DNA of 64,000 nucleotides from Neodiprion pinetum (GCF_021155775.2 NC_060233.1:9984782-10048781); one strand, 5' to 3'; counted from the first letter of the stretch, positions 1 through 15,437 are shown. Program-made: numbers and translations. Notes: generated from the letters alone by a model not told the origin.

Positions 1-3000
1 ATTACATTAACCTTCGGCCGTAAACGATAATAAACTCCATTACAAAGAACAGAGTCGTTTATTTTCTTCTACTTTCTGCGTTTCGATATCCTTGTTTGCC
101 ATACCTATAAAAATTTCCCAATACTTTGAACAGGAAAAATGTTCAACATTCAATATTGCCATACGTCATCTTCCAAGCTTGCACCTCGGATCCCGGCATG
201 TTTCGCCCGTGCAAAATGCCTCGTTCATCCCACCGTAGTTGCGGCGCTTGGTTGGGCTACATACGTTCAATTTGGCCAAGTATTCGCTTATACCTTTGCA
301 CGGCAGGAGTGCAACGCTAGCTGACGTTAATGATCCCCACTTAGGTAATTACATACGTATATGCACGACTGCATACGAGCCACTCAAGACATTGAATAAA
401 GCATGCTAGTGGTGCCGACTACCACGGCCAACGAGGAAACCAGTATGTACTCGAAATGCTCCTTTTTTGAGGGGGTCAATTACGCGTCAGCTATATCACA
501 ATTAATTACGCGTTCGTTACTTGTCTCCCACTGTACTCACTTATCCTTATGGTTCTCTGCAAAGCTTGCTTTAACATCTTTTTTCCATTTCAAATTTTTC
601 TTCGTCACCTGAGTGCACGTTCAAGCAACATATATTTTTTTCGCTATCTTGTCTATCGATCCTAGTAAGATTATTCAATATTCCATTCTCGTATCCCGCC
701 GCTGACACCAATTTCTACAGAGTAGGGGACAATGTTGCCTGCATGGGGTTCAGCGATACCACTACGCTCATCTGAACTACGAATATTCTCTTACCATGGA
801 ATTTGTACGGTGATTTGTCACGAACCTTGATGATCTCAAAAAAATTTACCCTCAAGTTCACATGGCATTAAACTAACATGTACAATGGATTTAAACTCCA
901 TCTAATGCAGGGTTGTCTCGTTCTAGACCTGTTCAAACAGGGATAGAATTGAAGTTTTCATAGAGGCACAAGCCAAAAGTTTGGTTGATCTGAAACAGAT
1001 TTGGCAAACAAATGGCAGGATGAACTCGATACTTTTAAGTTACTCAGAAAAAGGATAGAGATTTGACGCTTGACAATCGATGCTATCGGAAGAACTATAA
1101 ACCGCGAAGAGGAAAACATAGAGTGATGATATGACTGTTAGCACAAGTGTTTATCAGAGCGTAGAACTTTGGAAATTGAATGGACTTGCAGTTGTGAAAG
1201 CGCGTTAAGGGTGAAATATTTACAATCAAGGGATGATAGAAGACGGACAAAACACATACATACTAGATTTATGCAGCAATCGGAGTTTCTGATAAAAAAA
1301 AAAATCAACATCCAAGAGAATATCATCGTGAGTCGTTTAGGATTAGATTATACCGTGAAGGGAAGACTTCCAACGTGACCCAACGTTGATATGATTATTA
1401 TTATCACTTTCATACTAACATCTCTATTCAGAAAGTTAATACCCACTTCACGCCTTTCATCGTGAGTGCGGAGACATTCTAGAAAACTTTTGACAGTGTA
1501 TCAAGGGCGCTGGGTCTTCAGAAGCAAAGCGAAGTTTCCCCTTGTAGTCAAATGAATGTTATTTTCCATGAAATTTTGTTCCCCGTCTTTCTTCCTCTGT
1601 CTCTGATTCTGCCTTTCTTCCTCTTTCTCAACCTTTCTGGAAGCAGAACGAGAACGAGAGAGGAAATGAAATTTACTGCTGGATTCTACAACTCTTTTCC
1701 AACTTGATCTTTGTCGCCGGCAATGCTGACGCTCCCAACGTCGCGCGGCTTGTCGCGAAGACCATCGATTGGTCAACTTGAAAAGAAAAAAAAAAAAAAA
1801 ACCACCTTTAGCCTCAGTCTGTTCATTTTTTTTATTAATTATTTTATTTTTTTACTTCGATCAAACGTATTTTTAATTAGTAGAGTGAGTTGAGGAAAAA
1901 GAAGGTATTTAAGTTCTTGTTTTCTCTCTCATTCTCCGTCAACCATGCGAATTGGAAACCACGCTGCAAGTATCACACTTCCGAACACATTCGAGGGGTC
2001 GGATCGCGGCTGAACCAGAGGATAAACGGTGAGATCTTTTCTTGGACGATTATCAATACCGATCTAAGCTCTTTATCCGTTGGAAACGGTCTCCGACGTT
2101 CGATTTGAAATCCGCTTGGAAAGCTCCCGTCGCGTCGCTTAACGTTTGCCTTTCGCCGTTCTCAAAGTCCTAGCGAGCATTAAATGGTGTAGCCGTCATA
2201 CAGGTGGGGTAAAAGAATCCAGGTCCTAAACAAACACGGTCTGACTCCGAAGATCACGGTGATTTTCTTCATAAGCCAGATGTTACGTTTGTACGTATGG
2301 CCCGCGGGAGAGCTTGGAGCTCACCTTTTCCTACCGCATTTTCTGTTTCTCTACGTTTCTACATTATCCGTAAAGAAAATCCCACGAGCCATACGACGAC
2401 AAGTAAAAAGGTATAAGTACACAGAGAGGAAAATCACCGTTCTATTCGAGAACGTTAAAGTCTCTAGTGGGTAAGTACAGCAGCTTTAGCTCAGGTGGCA
2501 CAAAGACGGAATGCATTGCGTCTATGGTCCATTAACCAACCGTTTCTTTAGAATCCCAAAGTATGCTTTATACTTGACTGTAGCAGTCCATCACAATCTG
2601 ATAACCATGCATCTGTGTTTTTTCACTGGCATGCCATTTGATGAGCAATCGTCGCTCAAGACTTCGTGATTATTACTGGAAAACAAATGCAGTAACTAGT
2701 TAGGACTAGTTTCATGAATCTTTCGTCATCAACCCCTCATTGTGACATTAATAATACAGTGTTGTCCTACAACTGATGCACCTTTCAGATGGTTAATAAT
2801 TATTCGAATGGATACTACCACCAAAACATGATATGACATCTCGTGCTGAAACTAATTGTGAGCCAAGATGGCGGTCTAGTTGCCCTCTCCATACGTATTA
2901 CCCGAAAACTGAGCATTCATATATCCGTCACTGTGCCCATACATGGGCCGTTTATTATCAAGATGTAACTGGCTGGTTTACGAATCCATCAACATCTGGC

Positions 3001-5273
3001 CTGTTGTGTCTTGTGTATTGCATGATCGGTTGATCCGTGGACTGGTTCGAGATGTATTTCATAAGGAGCTTATACAAAAGCACACACGGTATACTGCAGA
3101 GAACTGGTGTAGTGGACAGCATATCCGCCGCTGTCCCGTTGAATGATGATCCCGGGTGAACGGGACCGTGTAGTCCGGGCATATTTTAACGTTTTTCCTC
3201 GTTCTTGTATATATTTTACCAAGCACTTCGTGTCCAGCTATGCTGCGCCTATCCGGCTGCGAAGACGAGTAATGCCCATGCCCAAGGCCAAGATCGAGAG
3301 GACTTTTTCCGGCGTAGGTAATCTCTGTCCCTCCTCCGCTCGGACGACCAAAGGAACACCTAACTTTGATTCATCCATCGTCGCTCTCATTTGACCTTTT
3401 TGCCAAGTAAATACAAGCTCCCAGTTTTTCACGCTACGGTGCACCAGGCAGTATAACCATCCTACCGGCAAAAATGGAAGGCATGGTGTTAACGACCGGT
3501 GTGTAATTCCGTGACCAAGGGTGGAATCGTTGTAAGGTTCAGTTCCTCTAACAGCTTGTCACACTCACCTTTCTCGATGCAATTTAACTTCGGTAAAAAA
3601 CGTACTCACAGTTTCTTACATTTTTTATGGTCGCTCTTTCGATGCTTGACTTTTACACTCCAATTATCCGTCTGGAAACACTCCTGAATCGATGGATCCC
3701 AAGGTGCCCCAAACGCCAAAGTGGCCTCACTCCGAACTCCCAAGTTTGAAACTGTGAACTGCGAGTGGCCGCAGGTTGACAGGAAGAAAATTGTGTCTCG
3801 AATGAAATTGCTATGAAACTGCTTCACACTGCCTGTCTGAAAATAAACCGAATGGTGTCAACAATAGAGTCGGCTTCTCTATACCCTGAAAGGATCCATA
3901 AACTGGCAGAAGGCAACTAGCCATATTTTAAGTGTCTGCGACGATAGAAGATTATTTTTTTATTTGTGCCCGTCATCAATTGATACAGCTGCAATCCCTC
4001 GACCTAGGTAGCTCAAGCTCGGCTCGATGAAAGAAATGGCAGTGAGCTATAAGCTCCAAATGACGATGGTAAAAGAAAACTCACAATCAGCCGAGGGACA
4101 CTTAAACTCTAAAACCGAAGAGTGCTTTACCGTGTTATCAAAAATGCTTGCATCACGTTTTTCGCTCGCTACTTGGAGGTCGAGCTGACAAGACTCGTAC
4201 CTGCAGTGTTAAAGCTTGGCCTGTTGGCTACACCGTGACAGGAAACCGATGGGAATAATCTACGGATCGTAATGTTAGGGAAACTGTTTTACTCGGAAAG
4301 ACTTCCAAAGTATACCGGAATCTTGACGGTTCGTTTGTCGCTTTTCACCTCTATTACCATCTTAAAGGCGAATCTCATTTTTAACACAAGGTCAAAGCAA
4401 GAGCGAAGAAGTAGAAAATATAACATAAGTGGAGTTAACTGATTGCGAGTTACTGTATACACTACAGGATTCGAATCTTGAGGACCGGAAGTGCGTGTTC
4501 TTCTCTCTGTGGAGAATTGGCTTTTCCGTAGCTTGAGCAATCTGGATTTTCGAGGGACTTTGCTTTGGTTCGGAAAGCGGATGTCACTCGTCACTTTGAT
4601 ACTACGTCGCAATCTGTACGATGGTGTAGTCGGTAACTATCCTAGCTTGTAATTTTATTTCTCCATCAGCGGATATCCGGCGAGGAGTCGTTTACGGTAT
4701 ATATCTATGTTTCAACCTTCGAGATTTCTTTCAGCTTTTCTCACTATTGATCGTTATCCGCGCCATTAAACGAGCAAAGTACACCAGAGGGAACGTTCTT
4801 CAAATACACTGCTTTGAGGATGCTTGGTTGTCTCATCGTCGTTCGAAAGCGGGTGGGTTGAAATAACGTTCGAAATATATTAGAATTCAGAAACATTTGC
4901 GGAATGTAAAATGTCCTCCACAAGTTACTGGAGCATTGATTGCAACTATCTGACCACAATAAAGTTTCATTAGTTTGAAATCATACATGATACTAAACAG
5001 AGTGAAATTTCGAATCATTTTAAAACGAAACATGTCATTTCTTGACACGTTCAAAAGAACCCGTTTTCCAGAACTTTGTCAGAAAAATCACCAATTATTG
5101 ACCGTAGAGGTGCTCTAATTCTTTACCAGAGATATCGGTTTTCCAACCTTTTAAACTCTGTTCGGGCAAAGAATTATGGCAAGAATCAAAGTGATTGGAA
5201 AGACTTTTTCACAAGCCATGCGACATCTCACGAGCTTTTCCAAAATTTCAACTTCGTTAACATCGGTCAATAA
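1..5273. other. Non-coding flank, no supported gene
   Basis: I see no open frame with recognisable protein motifs, no splice-linked conserved exons and no RNA gene. The longest frames here are about 100 codons or fewer and look like chance. A short A-run lies near 1788. The region is downstream of the receptor gene. Confidence 0.6.
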
Positions 5274-6488
5274 CACCGGCACACAAAAAAAATTGAGTAG
5301 AATGTGCATTTGACCGGACCTACTTACGGGTACGTATTTTGGTCCGCTGAATCCGAATTCGAGGTCAGTTTGACCCCTACACCCCCAAAATTTCGAGAAA
5401 ACTTCGAAAAACCGTAAAAATGATGAAAATCGGCAGTTTTAATGATAAAAAAAATTTTTTGGAACTAAACTAAGCGTGATTTTCATGTATTTCGATCTGC
5501 TGAATATGAATCGAAACTTTATTGAGACCAAGAGCCATTTCAAATGTAAAAAAATCACACAAACTCTCCAAAATTCCGAAAAAATATAGTTTTCATGATA
5601 AAAAAACTTTTTCTGGTCCAATTCAGATAAAATTTTATATCTTTTCATGTCTTCAATTCGCATCTTAATTTTTTTAGTCTATTCACCCTCTAAAGCTGGA
5701 AAAATTCGAAAAAATTGTAAAAAAATTGTAAATTTTTACAATTTTTTCGAATTTTTCCAGCTTTAGAGGGTGAATAGACTAAAAAAATTAAATTTTTACA
5801 ATTTTTTCGAATTTTTCCAGCTTTAGAGGGTGAATAGACTAAAAAAATTAAGATGCGAATTGAAGACATGAAAAGATATAAAATTTTATCTGAATTGGAC
5901 CAGAAAAAGTTTTTTTATCATGAAAACTATATTTTTTCGGAATTTTGGAGGGTTTGTGTGATTTTTTTACATTTGATATGGCTCTTGTGAAATTGTAATT
6001 TGAAATTGTAAAATTTGAAATTGTAAAAAAATTGTAAATTTTTACAATTTTTTCGAATTTTTCCAGCTTTAGAGGGTGAATAGACTAAAAAAATTAAGAT
6101 GCGAATTGAAGACATGAAAAGATATAAAATTTTATCTGAATTGGACCAGAAAAAGTTTTTTTATCATGAAAACTATATTTTTTCGGAATTTTGGAGGGTT
6201 TGTGTGATTTTTTTACATTTGAAATGGCTCTTGGTCTCAATAAAGTTTCGATTCATATTCAGCAGATCGAAATACATGAAAATCACGCTTAGTTTAGTTC
6301 CAAAAAATTTTTTTTATCATTAAAACTGCCGATTTTCATCATTTTTACGGTTTTTCGAAGTTTTCTCGAAATTTTGGGGGTGTAGGGGTCAAACTGACCT
6401 CGAATTCGGATTCAGCGGACCCAAATACGTACCCGTAGGTAGGTCCGGTCAAATGCACATTCTACTCAATTTTTTTTGTGTGCCGGTG
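5274..6488. mobile_element. 1.2 kb foldback DNA element with about 450-bp inverted arms
   Basis: The ends are inverted copies: the left begins CACCGGCACACAAAAAAAA and the right ends with its complement. The inversion continues inward to about 5720 on the left and 6040 on the right with only scattered differences. The same 74-codon open frame therefore appears on the minus strand at 5439-5663 and the plus strand at 6099-6323; it is not a gene. The element is flanked on both sides by TAA (5271-5273 and 6489-6491), which would fit a 3-bp target duplication of the PIF/Harbinger kind (TWA). Between the arms, 5811-5990 holds an extra partial copy of the arm. No transposase is present, so it is non-autonomous. 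The superfamily is an inference from the TSD alone. Confidence 0.85.
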
Positions 6489-9400
6489 TAATCAATGAAC
6501 ACATTTCTCATAGCGTTAGAAAACTTGCCGTCAATTCGAAATCACGAAGACCAATTCCAGCCATATGTTATCTTGTTGACACTTTATACGAGTTTCTTTT
6601 TCTACCCTCTTCTAATCTCATACAAAAACACAATCGTATGAAGCGTTTCAAAAATATACATCCAATTTTTGGTAGATTTTTCGAAACAAGCATGGTCAAA
6701 ACGGATTCTCGTTGAAATATCACCTCGAACGTAACTCGAAAAAGGAGCAGAAAATTGATTTTAAATCTTGAAGTTTGTATTCGAACCAAGTCCAGACCAT
6801 CGAAATCAAGCACACGTACATTGCACGCTCCTAATTCACGCGTCCGCATAGAGGAGGATAATCGCCGATAGGATATGGATACGTGTCATGTCCTTTCGCA
6901 GTCTGGGGTGCTCCTTGCTCCTGACATCTATTCGCATGTAGAGCCGCCCCTTTTGCCCCTCCCAGGTGAAGGGTGAACAGTGGAGTGTTTCCGGGTAGTC
7001 GTGCCGCGATAATTGAATAACGTAGTAACATGCATAGCCAAGCGAGCGGAACCTGTCCTCAACAGATCCGTCAAGGACAGAGGGTCGGCTCCAACAGCGA
7101 TGCATTACTCTTGCCCAAAGTCGAGAGCTGGGGGCAAACGCCTGGCCGTAAGGGTGATTTCCGAGCGCTAGGAAGTGGCACTCAGGCCAACGCTTATGCC
7201 TTTTGCATTTTACCCGTATAACCGTTAGAGAGGCTCGAGACGAAGAGCTTTACGGTTATTTTACGGTAGGCGCGGCAAGTTCCGTTCCAGTTTTCCGTTC
7301 ATTCGGCTACTTTCCTCGTTCGTCTGTTCAACGCCGGTTTTCGTTGGACTTCAAGTTTCCAAGCTTCATGCGCGGCGAAATAAAAGGAAACACACTGGTC
7401 TCGACTCCCGGCAGAAATTTCAGATTAACGTTAAAGTAACGATGAGAACCAGCGTTGGGTGAGGTGCTTTCATAGGACCTCGTTAATGCTGGCAATGCGA
7501 CCAAACCATTCGATATAATGGGGAATTAACGAAGTCGGAAATTCGGGCGTTGTTGCTGATGGAACGTAATGGAAATCGGAATTTCGTTGAATCATAATGA
7601 GTATTCATGATGCCAATTTCTTACATTTTACACCTACATATTTCGAAAAGCTTTGACGGACGGAAATAATGTAATTTTGATTTATTCCCCCCCTAAGAAA
7701 CACAGTTTTGTCGAATAACGGAAAAAGCAAGTTTTATCTTCGTGCGAATTATCGATCAAGTTTCAGGTTATACAAACTTGCCAATTATCCCTCAAAAATT
7801 GAATAATCATCTGTAGCCAATTGTGAGTTTATTGTCGTTGATAATACCGAAGGCTGGTGTAATATTTATATTATATTTGCTATGTAAGAAGAATTTTTAA
7901 ATTTGGTATTCTTGATTCTGTTTGGATTATTATTTTGTTAACCTTTAAATACAACAAATTCAAGAAGAACCAATTTAAGTGAATTCAGTCTTTCAAGAAA
8001 ACTGGTAATAATAGATTCCGAATGATTGGATGATAATTGAATAATTTTAAAATGGTAAAAGTAGAAGTCGCGATAATATGAGAAGGTATGACAATTTCAA
8101 AATTTGCATTGCAAATCCAAAATTAGCAGCTTTAAAAAAACTCTACGTAACTCACGATTAGTATACATTGAATACTGAATATTTTTCATTTTTTATTTGT
8201 GACAAACTAATTCCAGACAACAAACTGCCTTAAAGCTTACGCTTCACATCGGGTTATATTCCATACGAAAAACACCCAAAATAATCTGATTTTTTCAAAG
8301 ATAAATCGTAAAAAAGTAAAAATCGTTATTCATTCTTCATCCAAAAATTCAACCTCACTCAAATAATCACCTTGTTTTTCATCGTGCAGTATCTCCATAT
8401 TTATTATTATCATTGTTTTTTCTCAAATATTTGTCTCTTGAGTTACTCAGTCAATTTTCAGCTAAAAATATTTTTTTCAAGTTATCTGAATCGATATCTC
8501 CGTTTCTACGTATAAACGGAAAGTCTACAGCGTAAAGATTAACCCTAGTGGGTATACCTCATATATCAAGGCAAGATCTTGACAAACACGAAGGTTGAAA
8601 TGAGTAAGAATGCGATACGATATTTCAGCTGGTAACTGGAATTAAGTTTGATACCCATCATTGTAGGCCTCGGTTCTTAAGCCAGCCGTTAACTTTCCAC
8701 TTTCACTATTTGCCAGGCTTACACCATACGTGATAAGAATCCGTGTGTTCCGTCAGATGCTCCGCGTTGCGAATTGAGGGTATTTATCGAATTGTAACTC
8801 GGGAAACAGGCAGGGTAAGAAAAGTCCTGAATGATGAACAAAGGAAAATAAAATCAGGCAATATAGGTACGTGCACGTGTGCGCGTATGTGTGAAGAAAT
8901 AGGAATAAGCAAAGGAAATATCGAGGGAGCGAAAGCTGCGCGGCGGGGTGCAAAACAAATGTTGTGCGAAAACGGCCCTGGCACGAAGGCATTTATTCTT
9001 GGTCCGTGTTCGCTGAACCGTTCCAAACCAAAGGCGATTCCACATGTGCCCCGGTTTCGTATATAACGGATGATGGAAGGGAAATACGGGAGCGTAACTT
9101 CCGACGAAATAACCCAACCTGACATAATATTGTCTAGTTGAAAATAAAAAAGATGCTCAACTTTGAAATATTTTATCTGTTCATTTTATACTGTCCGATG
9201 TACAAAGTTTTCTGCGTTTTTTGCAAATCCCGGAAAACGCGATTATCTACAGTTATTATCGAAAAGTGTCGTTATCGGGTTCGACAATTGAATGCATATG
9301 TATTTGACAAAATCGATTTTTGAAATCATAAAATCGTCACCATCAAATATTGATACCGTCATGAAGTTTGAGAAGAAGTAATACGATGTGACGTAGTTTC

Positions 9401-12400
9401 GAGTTCATTCGACGTTGTAAAAAGTTTATCGACAACGCAGAAAAAAAAAGCACCCGTCGGCTGTAAAATATGGTGTTGATAAAATTGACGAAAAGCATAC
9501 GGTGTCATACATTACATTCGAATTTACATTCTTTCAACAAATGTTCTCTCGTAGATAAATGATTTGCACATCCGCATATCATTCAATAGACGGCATTGCT
9601 TGTCTTACGGGCTTCTCATCGGAAGCAAGGATTCAAAAAGTGTAAACGCAACATCAACACATTAGAGTCTCCTTATACATCGTGCATGCAGAGAAGAAAC
9701 TTCTTATTCGTCATACATTACACTTGAAACTAGTGAATAAATCTGTTTGCGAACGATTTTCAGAGTTACAAAATGTTAAAATTATACGCAACTACCACAT
9801 TTCTTGTAAGATTTCTGTAAGCCTGACGGCTTGTAAACCTTACAAAATATTTCACGACGACGGTTTTTCTTCCTCTTCCTTTTATTCTTTCGATTTCCAA
9901 CACCTACTGCGTCGAAACGTGCGAAAAACAATAACAGTTTGCGATAATCGAACGATAGTTGGAACGCGATCAGCGCAGACCTAAAACTTCAAAAGTGATT
10001 AACCCTTAGGTGCCGGACGAAAATGGAAAGGATTCGTGAGATTTCGATAACGGATATTCCCTTCTCTTGTATTGTGTTGAACGGAACGCACGGCACCGCC
10101 CCATAAACTCGGAGGGTAGTTCTCATCGTTGTCAGTGGCATAATAGAGTAAACGGATAAGTTATTATGCAGGATATAATTTCTGCTGTCACTGTAAGGGA
10201 TGAAAATCCTTTCATATACATATATATATATATATATATGCGCGTGTGTGTGTAATATAAAAGAGCGGAATAATTGATTTCCTCACACGCAGGGCGCCGT
10301 TTTAACGCATACCGTCGTCAGGCTGATTCGATTTTGAAATTGACCATTGTTTGTCCTCCTGATTGAAAAGGAATGGCGGTTATTATTACACACCCACCTC
10401 TCGGCGCCTACGAACGTACGGTTGGCAGTAAACGGAATCGCGTATTGTTCGAAGTGATATTCGCATTCTTATATAACCCTCCGTTTTTATCGAGTTTCGT
10501 ATTTACGGCCTCGGAGATGAAGGCACGAATAACCCGTTAGGAATTTTTCAGACGTTCTCAATAACCATCGAAGGTCTGTGTAAGACTTCGTATCTTCGAT
10601 AAGAAAAAAAAAAAAAAAAACAAATAAATAAATAAGTAAAACAAAATAAAATACCACACATCCGAATTTTTTTTTTATCGCATGTTTGTTCGTTTCTTAG
10701 GATGAAGCGTTGTTTGAAGTATACGAGAAATGTCGGAAATCTCGCCTGTAAGCAAATCAAGCTCGGCTAAGAAAAGGATTTGTTTTTTTTTTCAATTTTC
10801 GTGTTTGAGAAGGTATAGTTTACAAATAAAGTAATATTTTTTATGTTATTGTAGCATTGTAAGGATTGAGACAGTTTATAATATAATCATGATGTGATTC
10901 GTAAATTCTTCTCAAACGCCAAAATTCACGAATAATATCAGGACAATACAAGAATTATATTTTATTATCAACCTGTTTCGTATATTTTTTATTTTTTTTT
11001 TTTTTTAAACAAAGTTCGGATATTAAAAAAAAAATCGTATATTTCGTCTAAATATTGCTTTTTTTTTTTATCGAAAAACTACGCTTACTCCTAGGGTAAG
11101 TTGACATCAAATATTACTAAGGCCACTCAAATATCAAGGGCAACGAAACCGCTTTTGACCAATGTAATCGAAACTCCGTTCTCTTCTTTCACACAAAAAT
11201 ATCTAATCGTGGCATCCCGAAAGTTTCATAACTTTGAAATGGTGTTTAAAGAAATTGGAATTTTTACCTCGACTGGTTTGACTTGACGTTGTTTTTTGGA
11301 AAACTTATCGGACATCCTTAGACGAGAAATCAAGATTACTCAAATTATGGAAAATAACAATACCGGTACTTACCTTGATCACCGTTGGTTGTCTCTTCCT
11401 ATTCGCAGGCTGCTCTAATAATTCGCTGTTGAAATGTATTTGCTCGTTGGGCTTCGAATTTCTCAAAACTCAGGATATTCCGTTACAGTTTCGCAAGTTG
11501 CTTTTTCTGGGATCACTTTCAACACTCTGAATACAAAAGCCTCGATTCTTTGCTGAGAAATGTATGCAAAAACAGGCCAAAGAAATATTAATTACAGTCG
11601 ATCTGCACATCGAAGTTGTTTTTTGGATTCAACCGCACTAGTTTTCAGTTTCAAACACACCATAGTAATAAATTAGGTTATGATTTTTTGAGCACCACCA
11701 AATTCTCACGAAAACTCGACACTTGTACCGGTAAAAGTGACTGAATCCAAGTTTGCACACGGAGGAACGGGATTATTTGCGTCAAGGAATTTCCGTTTCG
11801 GCGAACATAATACTTGTTACCCACTTGATTCAACAAAATACCTCTGTCGGATCACATACTTGTGACACCTTAATGCAATCAAACTTCCGATTGATCAGGC
11901 TGATTATCAATTTATCCAATATAACGCGACGCGAGTTCCTTGCAATAATGTGAATTTTGTACGAAGGAAATATGTGATTGAAATGAATGACAATATGACT
12001 GACCGCACCTCAAATGTTTTATTTCAAAATATTATCAAACCGTTGTATTCAAGTGAATTGAATTTGTATTTCGTTGAGTCGAGAGTTTCACAACAGTTAA
12101 AGCAGGTAAGTGAAGTTTGCTTCGCTGTCACAATAAGAATCTTTGCATTGAATGTACATAAAAGTAATTAGATCGGACGGTGCGTGTTCATCGAATGTGA
12201 TTGTTAATAATCTTGTTGACTCGAAATTCGATCGACTTGCTTTATATTTAACGGGGTTATACCCGAGAATTTGTACACGTAAATTTGTAAATATTTAAGA
12301 CGCGTCGATTTGTTCATAAATATCTCATCAATATCGATGGCGCGAAAGTCGATATTACGCTTACTTCGTTTCACATCGGTCCATTGCCACTTTCACTTGC

Positions 12401-13140
12401 ATTATCCGTATCCGACTTCCTGACCGAACAGCAGACTACTCGCTGTTATAAGTATCTCCGAAGCTACTTCCGTAGCGAGAAGGTGCGCCGCCTAGCGGCT
12501 GGTTACAGTACTAGTATACTGACGTGTACGATGAATACATTCTTCACTTGTTTCAAAGCATGCGGTGTTTCTCTTACCTCGTAAACGAATTGGTGCAACT
12601 GATTCAACCAGTTACGCGAAACAAGCTTCGGTTAGATCAACAAAGTAAGGCATTCGATCGATGCAAATTGTCTGCTGGCTAGATTCACACGCTTATTTTA
12701 TTTGAATTACCAAACTGTTTCTGTCGACAAACATGCGACTTGAAGGTAGAATACGTAAACTTCAAATGAAATGATATTTGGTCGACTGAATTTTGGGAAA
12801 GACATCAAAAAGGTTCCGTTAAGTCAATATTTAACTCGATCTCGACGATAAAGGCTTTTGTCGAATCAAGGAATACGCTTGACTGAATCATTTTAAAAAA
12901 CTAAGTGAATCAAAATTATTGAATTCAAGTCATCGTATACTAGATTGAAGTCAACGGACTGGTTCAAGAAACAGAAGAAATAAAAAAATGATCGAAGAAG
13001 TTTGTGCGAGGTTTAAAAAGGTGTAAAGCCACGGTTACGTTTGATTGTAAAATTTCCGGCAGTTCGCAGGTCGTTTGTATAACCGCACACGTGTAACATG
13101 AATATATTCAACGGCGACTGGATTTCATACTGGATTATAA
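6489..13140. other. Non-coding flank, no supported gene
   Basis: No conserved coding motif was found on either strand. The somewhat GC-richer stretch at 6840-7440 has open frames of 60-90 codons without recognisable features. The frame at 8743-9066 (107 codons) overlaps frames of similar length on the other strand, as expected for chance. The region holds an (AT)n then (GT)n microsatellite near 10213-10254 and several A or T runs between 10600 and 11070. Confidence 0.55.
10213..10254. repeat. (AT)n followed by (GT)n microsatellite
   Basis: About 12 AT units run directly into GCGCGTGTGTGTGTG. It is a compound dinucleotide repeat. Confidence 0.9.
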
Positions 13141-14610
13141 AAAAGGTGTCAATTGCCTCGTGTTTTATTTAATTTATTCAAACTCAACGATATATCGTTA
13201 CAACGTGTAATTTCACTGATTTATTCATTCAAATCGTTATTATGTAATGTAGCAGAATTCATTTAGTTGTGTGTAAATGTATGTTAGTACATCATTTTTT
13301 AAGATTCATATCATTCTTATAGTTATTTAACGCTGCGATAATACACAAGAAGATAATCTTAACGATTTACACCTATACTCGTCCTTTTATGCACTTTTCG
13401 TACATTAATTATATTGCGTTTGAAATCATCATTATTATTATACACTCTCCCATTCGTCGCACTTCAAGCAACGATCGATTATTTATAATAATTTAGCATG
13501 TATTTATTTATACGTAATATAGATAGATATACGTGCGTATAGAACATGAATAAAATAATTACACAAGGAATGATTCTTACCATAATTAATTCACAAGTTG
13601 TAATACTTATTACTTATATACAGGCATAATGTTATCGATAGTTTCGATCATGTGACGGTAAATATTTTATACAATCCTACAACCGTAATGTGTATAATTA
13701 TTATAACTCTAACTGTATAGATGGTAGAATTTTACTTGCAGTCGATTCTGCAACGTTACGCGTTTTTTTTTTTTATTTATCTCTTGTTCTCTTAACACCT
13801 AATTCAAACATAAAATAGATATCACACAAAGTAACGACATTGGTAATAACTGGATACACGCGTTATTATTATTATTTCTTATTATTTCTTATTTTTTCTC
13901 TCTATTTAACAATTATCTTTCATTCTTAACGAGGTAAATTCACTTTTTGCAAATCTTACAAGATGAGCTCAACAACAACAATACATAACAATAGCTCTCT
14001 ACTAATAGCAACGTAACGTCATTTATTACACATTTTATTATTGTTTATTTTATTTTATTTATTTATTCATTTTTTTTTTTCTCGTCAATTTTTCGTACGT
14101 ACTGTTTTCTTTTCATTTTCCGCTTATTCTCTCTCGCCGTGAATTCCTATTTATATAATATTATTCTTCAAGGGCTTAGCGCACACATCGACGATACAAG
14201 CGTAAAATTGCGCACATAATTTCGATATTATATATATATTATAATTGGCACGTAAGCGCTGACATGCCACCCCGTATACCCGAATATGTGTATCACCACC
14301 GCCAAACGTACCCACATACTATCTATATAGCTGTTAAATTATTATTCTTATCACTCGCTTCGCGCGTTTCCATTTATACGCAAACGTACGGAGCGATAAA
14401 ATTATTGTATTATTATTATACATATATTCATTTAAATTGAATTTCATTCAACTAATAAAATTGCGGTATTATATATTATCAATAAATCAATTACTTTTAC
14501 ACAAAGCAATTATTACGGTTTTGTATTATGTTTGTATTATCAGGGGTGGTGATATATATTTTATCTATAAAACTGATCAATTTTGGACCCATCGCAAACG
14601 AGGAATAAAT

Positions 14611-14612
14611 AA

Positions 14613-14647
<35 letters not shown>

Positions 14648-14652
14648 TATAC
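14611..14652. repeat. (AT)n microsatellite
   Basis: About 20 AT units, interrupted by one GT. Confidence 0.9.
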
Positions 14653-15437
14653 TTATTACATTCAATACAATATTATAATGATTCATACAATTGATTAACA
14701 CACTCGTCGCCGTTCACTCATTACAGACTATTGTTAGTGTATATTTTCTTCATATTTATTTCTAAGGTATGACGCTCTCTGTCAACCTGCACCTCTGGGG
14801 CTCAAGTGGTGGGTAGATTAGAACGTCGTTTTATAAAAAAGCTATCAACTCAAACATTGCGTATTACAGAAATGTCTAATTGCAGATATCCCAAACGATT
14901 TTACACGCACGCACCTTACAAAGACAATAGAACACTTATATATATAAATAATATATATACATATATATATACTGTTTAAAATTCAGCTCACACTCAATCA
15001 GTCTGTTATCATTGAGCAACTAATTTAATTATATGCGTCGAATGAATCGTGATGAAAAATTCAAATTTAAGTCAATTTCCGATTTGATCATCCCGCGTCA
15101 AATCTTGAGACTTTTTTTTCCTTTTTGTACATTAATTTTATTTGTGTTTTTATTATATATATGTGTATTTCTTTTCTTTTCGTTCTTTATTTTCAATTTC
15201 AGAAAAGTGGCGATTTAACAACGCTCAGGCTTACACACGTGACAATGCGATACATGTATGTGTATAATTTTTTTTCTTCCTTTCTACTAGAATATAAGCA
15301 AAATCGTAGGCTCTCCAAAGAGACGAGAAGCAGCTGACTTAATGCGATAGAACGAACGCGCTTTAATTATTCTTAGAACAAGACTTACAAGCCTAAACCT
15401 AATTAACTGCACTCTACAAGCTTACTTTATTTCAAGT

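Noticed and set aside
4289..4612. 107-codon minus-strand frame as a gene
   Set aside because: No motif was recognised, and the length is within chance for the many frames in a 64 kb window.
5439..6323. Identical 74-codon open frames on opposite strands as a duplicated gene
   Set aside because: They are the mirrored arms of the foldback element and have no protein features.
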